Shown here piece by piece: positions 59,530-64,000 of a stretch of DNA of 64,000 bases (within the stretch, counting starts at the first letter, position 1; every line of letters begins with the position of its first letter). Made by a program: the position numbers and the translations under genes. Below the pieces are notes generated by a model. It did no database searches, was not told the DNA's origin, and worked only from the letters and a program-made list of their open reading frames with translations. This stretch comes from Micromonospora arborensis. Lineage in GTDB: Bacteria > Actinomycetota > Actinomycetes > Mycobacteriales > Micromonosporaceae. The stretch covers positions 1 to 64,000 of the forward strand of contig NZ_PYBV01000009.1 of assembly GCF_003205615.1 (NCBI RefSeq), given 5' to 3'.

Positions 59530-60345
59530 ATGGGTGTACGGATCGAGCGTGCCGGGCCGGTCACCACGGTCGTGCTGGATCGGGGCGCGGCTCGCAACGC
59601 GGTTGACGGGCCCACGGCCCGGGCGCTGGCGGACGCCTTCCGGGCCTTCGACGCCGACCCGGACGCGGCGGTGGCCGTGCTCTGGGGTGCCGGTGGCACG
59701 TTCTGCGCCGGGGCCGATCTCAAGGCGATCGGCACGCCGAGCGGCAACCGGGTCGAGCCGGAGGGGGACGGCCCGATGGGTCCGACCCGGATGACGCTGA
59801 GCAAACCGGTGATCGCGGCGATCTCCGGGTACGCGGTGGCCGGCGGGCTCGAGTTGGCGCTCTGGTGCGACCTGCGGGTCGCCGAGTCCGACGCGACGCT
59901 CGGAGTGTTCTGCCGCCGCTGGGGCGTGCCACTGATCGACGGTGGCACGGTCCGCCTCCCCCGACTGATCGGTGAGAGCCGCGCCATGGACCTGATCCTC
60001 ACCGGGCGGCCGGTGCCGGCGGATGAGGCGTACTCGATGGGGTTGGTCAATCGGTTGGTGCCGCCCGGCCAGGCACGGGCCGCGGCCGAGGGGTTGGCGG
60101 CGGAGATCGCCCGGCACCCGCAGACCTGCCTGCGCAACGATCGGGCGGCGGTACTGGCCGGCGGCGGGCTGTCCGAGCCGGAGGCGCTGGCGACCGAGTT
60201 GGCGTACGGGATGAACTCGCTGGCCACCGACGCGCCCGCCGGCGCGGCCCGGTTCGCCGCGGGCGAGGGCCGGCATGGCACGATGCCGCCGGGAGGGGTG
60301 ACCCTCCCGGCGGCATCCGGTGCTGGCTGGATCAGTTGCGGTTGA
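59530..60345 (+). CDS. Enoyl-CoA hydratase/isomerase (crotonase) family protein
   Basis: This 271-residue crotonase has the oxyanion-hole regions GGTFCAGADLKAI and YAVAGGLELALWCDLRVA and the helix SYMGLVNRLV-like YSMGLVNRLV. The acid/base Glu is not clear in this class; the exact reaction is unknown. The normal fold ends near GRHG (about residue 250), but the frame continues about 20 residues through a perfect terminator hairpin to a TGA at 60343 and overlaps the next gene by 14 bases. Confidence 0.85.
   Translation: MGVRIERAGPVTTVVLDRGAARNAVDGPTARALADAFRAFDADPDAAVAVLWGAGGTFCAGADLKAIGTPSGNRVEPEGDGPMGPTRMTLSKPVIAAISGYAVAGGLELALWCDLRVAESDATLGVFCRRWGVPLIDGGTVRLPRLIGESRAMDLILTGRPVPADEAYSMGLVNRLVPPGQARAAAEGLAAEIARHPQTCLRNDRAAVLAGGGLSEPEALATELAYGMNSLATDAPAGAARFAAGEGRHGTMPPGGVTLPAASGAGWISCG
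60282..60317. terminator. Bidirectional terminator hairpin inside crotonase frame
   Basis: A perfect 16-bp stem (GATGCCGCCGGGAGGG / CCCTCCCGGCGGCATC) with a GTGA loop lies between the convergent crotonase and beta-helix genes. It falls inside the last 21 codons of the crotonase frame. Confidence 0.85.
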
Positions 60346-63300
60346 TGGTGAAGGTCGACGTGGTGTTGCGGATGTCCACCGCGTTGTTGGTCAGCCGCAG
60401 GTTGTTGAAGGTGACCGAGCCGACCGCCGGGCCCTGACCGGGCTCCGGCATCTCGTTGGCCCAGACCGCGAAGCCCGACTTCGCGTCGAACGCGTCACCG
60501 CTCTTGCGGGCACCGCTGATCGAGATGTTGGTGAAGACGGTGTCGGTGATCGGGTTCTCCGGCTGCGACCCGTTGTACTTGGTCTGGAACATGATTCCCG
60601 AGTACGTCGGATCGACGATGTCCACGTCGGACACCCGGATGCCGCGGAACTCCTTCGAGGCGGAGAAGACCCAGATCGCGGGGAATGTCTGGGAGCCCCA
60701 GAAATGCCCACCCGCCCGGATCAGCGAGATGTTCTGGAACTGGGTCGGTGGGCTGGCCCCGAACCCGATGAACGGGTAGCCGAAGTCCAGCGAGCTGATG
60801 GTGATCCCGGAGTACGTCAGCATGTCCGCGATGTACAGGTTGCGGAAGATGTTGTTGTAACCGCCGTAGACCGCCAGCCCGGCCGCCCGCCAGGTCAGCG
60901 TGGCCGAGAGGTTCTCGAACACGTTGCCGTTGTTGCCGGTCGACGCACCCTGGTCGGTGGCCGAGAAGAGAGCGAACGCGTCATCGCCGTTCGACCGCCC
61001 CTCGGTGTTGGTGATCAGGTTGTTGGTGCTGCCGTTGGTCAGGTTCACCCCGTCGGCGAAGGTGTTCCGGAAGCGGCTGTTGCGGATGGTCAACCCGCTG
61101 ACGCTCACCCCCCAGTACGCGCAGACGGTGTGCTCGACCCAGACGCTGTCCAGGGTCATGTTGTCGACGTCCTTCAGCTCACCCCAGACCTTGCCCGGCC
61201 CGTCGATGCGGTTGGTGTAGTTGCCGAAGAAGGCCAGGTGCGAGAAGGACGACCCGCTGGCCGAGGACTCCACCCGGAAGCCCGCGTCGGTGTTCTGCTG
61301 GCCGGTCGGCGTCTGGAAACGGGTGTACCACATGCCCGCGCCGACCACGCTGATCGGCTTGCCGTACACCTGGAGCTTCTGCGCGGTCTCGTACGTGCCG
61401 GCCGGGAGGTAGACGCCAATCAGGGTGCCGGTGGTGTCCATCCGCACCGCGTCCAGGGCGTTCTGGACGTCCTGGTGGCTGAAGCCGGACGGCACCCGGT
61501 AACGGGACGGGTCCGGGTTGGCCCGAGGCGCGACCAGCTCCAGGTTGACGAAGTCGATCGCGTACGTGGTGGTGTTGGCCGGGTCCTTCTGCAGCCGGAT
61601 CTTGCTGCCGGCCGGGATTGTCGAGTTCAACATCACGTTGGCCTCGTCGTACAGGTGGCGAGGCGGGCCGGCGCTCGGCGAGTCACTCGGGCTGGCCTCC
61701 GCACCGTAGAGCCAGATGTGCTTGGAGGTCAGGTTGATCGGCTTGTGCAGGGTGCCGTTGACGTAGATGTTCAGCGTCGAGTCGATGCCTCCGCCGCCCG
61801 CCGAGTCGGGGATGGAGAAGCGGGTGACCAGGGTGTTGGTCGCCGCCCGGGTGGTCCACTCGACGTACGAGCCGGTGCTGTTCAGGGTCACCGCCCGACG
61901 TCCGGACGCCTCACCACCGAGGTTTCCGATCTCCCGGTTGGGCCCGACCTGCCCGGCGCCGCCGCCGGTCGTGCCGTCCTCGGCCTCGTACATGTCGTAG
62001 CCGAGGTTGGCGCCGCGCCCCACGAAGAGCGGGCGGTCACTGGTGTTGTTGGTCTGCTTGACCGGCAGCTCGTTGCCGTCGACGGCGACCACCACCCGAA
62101 CGGTGTACTTGCCGTTCGCGGCGGTCCAGGTGCCCAGGCTGATCGGGCCGACCGTCGCGCCGGCGTTGATCACGCCGGAGTACGAGCCGGTCAGCGTACG
62201 GACGACGGTGCCGGACTCGTTGAGCACGGTCAGGGTGATGCCGTGCGAGCCGGACGCGGACGCCTGGTTGCCGGCGTTGCGGATCGACACGGAGAAGGTG
62301 ACAGTGCTGCCGGGCGGCGGGTTACCCGGTGACCAGTCGACCGCGGAGGCGACCAGGTCGGAGCTGGCGACCGCGCCGACCACCAGCGGGCTGGGGTTGG
62401 TGTAGCTGTTGTTGGTGTCGTCGGACTCGACGACGGTGTTCGACTCGTCGACCTTCGCGCTCAGCGGGTAGCTGCCCGAGTCGCGGGTGCCGATGCTGGC
62501 GCTGACCGTGGTCGACGCGCCGGCCGCGAGGCCGCCGACCGACGCGGTGCCGACCCGGGTGGAGCCGAGGTAGAAGTTGACGTTTGTCGCGCCGGAGGCC
62601 GCCGAGCCGGCGTTGCGCACGGTCGCGGAGAGCGTGATCGTGCTGGTCTCCACGGGTGCGGACGGGCTGAACGACATGCCGGTCACGGTCAGGTCCGGGT
62701 TCGGTGCCGGGGTGCCGAAGACCTGGAACTCGGCCACCTGCCCGGCCGGAGCGCCGGTGTTCGAGGCGATCGAGAGCCGCACGTCGGCTGCGGCGCCGGA
62801 GACCGGGATGGTCACCGTGTTGCCGCTGCCCGGGTTGAAGCTGTAGTTCGCCGCGCCGACCAGGGTGGTGAAGGTCGACGAGCCCTGGTCCCGGCCGAGC
62901 ACTGTGATGTTCTGGGTACGCGCACCCCAGGCCGAGTCCGGGTTCAGCTTCAGCACGACCTGGCTGAGGCTGGCGTTCGCGCCGAGCTGCACGGTCAACG
63001 TGCTCGGGTTTCCGTTGCCCTCCCAGTAGGTGGCCACGTTGTTGTCGTTGGCGTTGGTGGCCACGAACGTGTGCACGTAACCGGAGGCGCTGATCGGCTT
63101 GCCGATCGCCAGGTTGGTCCCGGTCGGCGGGTTGCCGGTGCCGGTCCGGGTCACGGTGTTGCTGTTCGCCGACTGGTTGCCGGCCGCGTCCTTGGCCCGG
63201 ACGTAGTACGACACCGTGGCGCTGTCCGCCTGGCTGTCGGTGTACGCCAGCGTCGAACCGTTGACGCTGCCGCGCAGCGCGCCATTGGCGTACACGTCGT

Positions 63301-64000
63301 AGCCGGTGACCCCGACGTTGTCGGTGGACGCCGACCAGGTGAGCCGGATCTGACCGCTGGCCGGCTGGGTGTAGGCCAGGTTGCCGGGGACGCTGGGCGC
63401 CTGGGTGTCGGTGCTGCCGGTGGCGCCGTACACCTCGACCTCGGAGAACTGCGCGGCCGGCCAGCCGCTGTTGCCGGTGACCTGCACCCGGACGTAGCGG
63501 GTGCTGGCGGCGGTGAAGCTGACGGTCGCGGTGTTGCCGCTGCTCGGGTTGAAGGTGTAGCCGGCGGACGCCTTCAGGGTGCTGAACGACGAGCCGTTGG
63601 TCGAGCCGAGCACCGACAGTGTCTGGGTGCGGGTCTGCCAGTCCGACGAGGGCGGCAGTTTCAGCACCACCCGGTCGACGCTGACCGTGGCGCCCAGGTC
63701 GGCCTGGATCCACTGCGGGAACGCGTTGTTGGCGCTCTCCCAGTAGGTCGACGCGTTGCCGTCGTTGGCGTTGCCCGCCACGTAGTTCTGGTTGTAGCTG
63801 CTGGCGGTCATGGTCGCGGAGAGCCCGGCGAGCATGGCCACGCGGGCAGCGGCCGCGGACGCGTCGACCGCCGGCGCCGCGCTCGCCATGGGGGTGACGA
63901 CCGGGGCGGTGGCGAGGAGCATTCCGGCGAGCGCGCCGGCGAGGAGCTGTCGGCCACGCGTGCGGGTGGTTCGGGGGACGGGGTTGGGCGCGCCGGTTGG
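60332..64000 (-). CDS. Large exported multi-domain beta-helix protein, GH87-like; 5' end outside window
   Basis: At least 1,222 residues are in the window and the start codon is beyond 64000. After a signal-like helix come, in order, a discoidin (F5/8C) domain, an FN3 domain, a second discoidin domain, two CARDB domains, a CBM6-like region, and a C-terminal right-handed beta-helix (from about RVPSGFSHQDVQNALDAV) with many Asn/Asp turns (GDDAFALFS; DGVNLTNGS). This order resembles GH87 alpha-1,3-glucanases (mycodextranases). It probably binds and cleaves an alpha-glucan outside the cell. The catalytic Asp residues cannot be assigned surely. Confidence 0.82.
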   Translation of the reverse strand, partial: PTGAPNPVPRTTRTRGRQLLAGALAGMLLATAPVVTPMASAAPAVDASAAAARVAMLAGLSATMTASSYNQNYVAGNANDGNASTYWESANNAFPQWIQADLGATVSVDRVVLKLPPSSDWQTRTQTLSVLGSTNGSSFSTLKASAGYTFNPSSGNTATVSFTAASTRYVRVQVTGNSGWPAAQFSEVEVYGATGSTDTQAPSVPGNLAYTQPASGQIRLTWSASTDNVGVTGYDVYANGALRGSVNGSTLAYTDSQADSATVSYYVRAKDAAGNQSANSNTVTRTGTGNPPTGTNLAIGKPISASGYVHTFVATNANDNNVATYWEGNGNPSTLTVQLGANASLSQVVLKLNPDSAWGARTQNITVLGRDQGSSTFTTLVGAANYSFNPGSGNTVTIPVSGAAADVRLSIASNTGAPAGQVAEFQVFGTPAPNPDLTVTGMSFSPSAPVETSTITLSATVRNAGSAASGATNVNFYLGSTRVGTASVGGLAAGASTTVSASIGTRDSGSYPLSAKVDESNTVVESDDTNNSYTNPSPLVVGAVASSDLVASAVDWSPGNPPPGSTVTFSVSIRNAGNQASASGSHGITLTVLNESGTVVRTLTGSYSGVINAGATVGPISLGTWTAANGKYTVRVVVAVDGNELPVKQTNNTSDRPLFVGRGANLGYDMYEAEDGTTGGGAGQVGPNREIGNLGGEASGRRAVTLNSTGSYVEWTTRAATNTLVTRFSIPDSAGGGGIDSTLNIYVNGTLHKPINLTSKHIWLYGAEASPSDSPSAGPPRHLYDEANVMLNSTIPAGSKIRLQKDPANTTTYAIDFVNLELVAPRANPDPSRYRVPSGFSHQDVQNALDAVRMDTTGTLIGVYLPAGTYETAQKLQVYGKPISVVGAGMWYTRFQTPTGQQNTDAGFRVESSASGSSFSHLAFFGNYTNRIDGPGKVWGELKDVDNMTLDSVWVEHTVCAYWGVSVSGLTIRNSRFRNTFADGVNLTNGSTNNLITNTEGRSNGDDAFALFSATDQGASTGNNGNVFENLSATLTWRAAGLAVYGGYNNIFRNLYIADMLTYSGITISSLDFGYPFIGFGASPPTQFQNISLIRAGGHFWGSQTFPAIWVFSASKEFRGIRVSDVDIVDPTYSGIMFQTKYNGSQPENPITDTVFTNISISGARKSGDAFDAKSGFAVWANEMPEPGQGPAVGSVTFNNLRLTNNAVDIRNTTSTFTINRN

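Overview
The window is high-GC actinobacterial DNA, most likely a Micromonospora or close relative (Micromonosporaceae). The reasons are the uniform G/C third-position bias, many GTG starts, ATGA/GTGA stop-start overlaps, a Flp/Tad pilus locus of actinobacterial layout, a pSAM2-type integrated element, and intergenic palindromes of the kind seen in this family. The genus is inferred from gene content, not from a marker gene.

Layout. 0.1-20 kb is chromosomal: an AraC regulator, a six-gene stressosome-type phosphorelay operon read leftwards (RsbR, RsbS, RsbT, an ATPase/SpoIIE fusion, a histidine kinase and a receiver/PP2C phosphatase) with a divergent STAS gene, an MFS pump/GntR pair, mscL, a BenE transporter/XRE-cupin pair sharing a clear operator, a PP2C phosphatase, a PadR-ABC operon, an Eis-like acetyltransferase, a ZIP transporter and a beta-helix lipoprotein. 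A compact nested inverted repeat at 18.3-18.5 kb looks like a non-autonomous mobile element.

21.2-33 kb is an integration hotspot at tRNA-Lys(TTT). A roughly 7.9-kb element lies between two nearly identical 59-bp att sites and carries integrase, excisionase, RepSA-type initiator, a GntR (KorSA-like) regulator and small zinc-ribbon genes. It has no FtsK/TraB transfer ATPase, so it looks like an integrative and mobilizable element rather than a self-transmissible one. Its main cargo is an orphan, lower-GC 429-codon gene with a C-terminal membrane hairpin. Beyond attR a second, decayed block (29.25-32.86 kb) ends at a third degenerate att copy. It holds an ATP-grasp gene, a small lipoprotein, several pseudogenes and shuffled diverged repeats.

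33-40.2 kb holds the most unusual locus: a secreted Cys-rich protein, a membrane-anchored XRE/NBR1-Ig protein, then four consecutive exported cell-wall genes. Three of these share almost the same N-terminal I36 (beta/gamma-crystallin-like) module, joined to three different enzyme domains: LytM/M23, NlpC/P60-like and SpoIID. The fourth is an M15-type peptidase with a peptidoglycan-binding-like region.

40.2-48.2 kb returns to ordinary chromosomal genes (GNAT enzymes, DHFR-like reductase, LysR, LtrA, methyltransferase, PAP2 phosphatase, prepilin peptidase). 48.8-58.2 kb is a Tad pilus operon from lipoprotein through CpaB, CpaE, CpaF, TadB, TadC, pilin and TadE/G-like proteins to a LysM protein. 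58.6-64 kb has a Rieske protein, a crotonase whose frame runs through a terminator hairpin, and the C-terminal 1.2 kilo-residues of a large exported beta-helix glycan-active protein that continues past the window edge.
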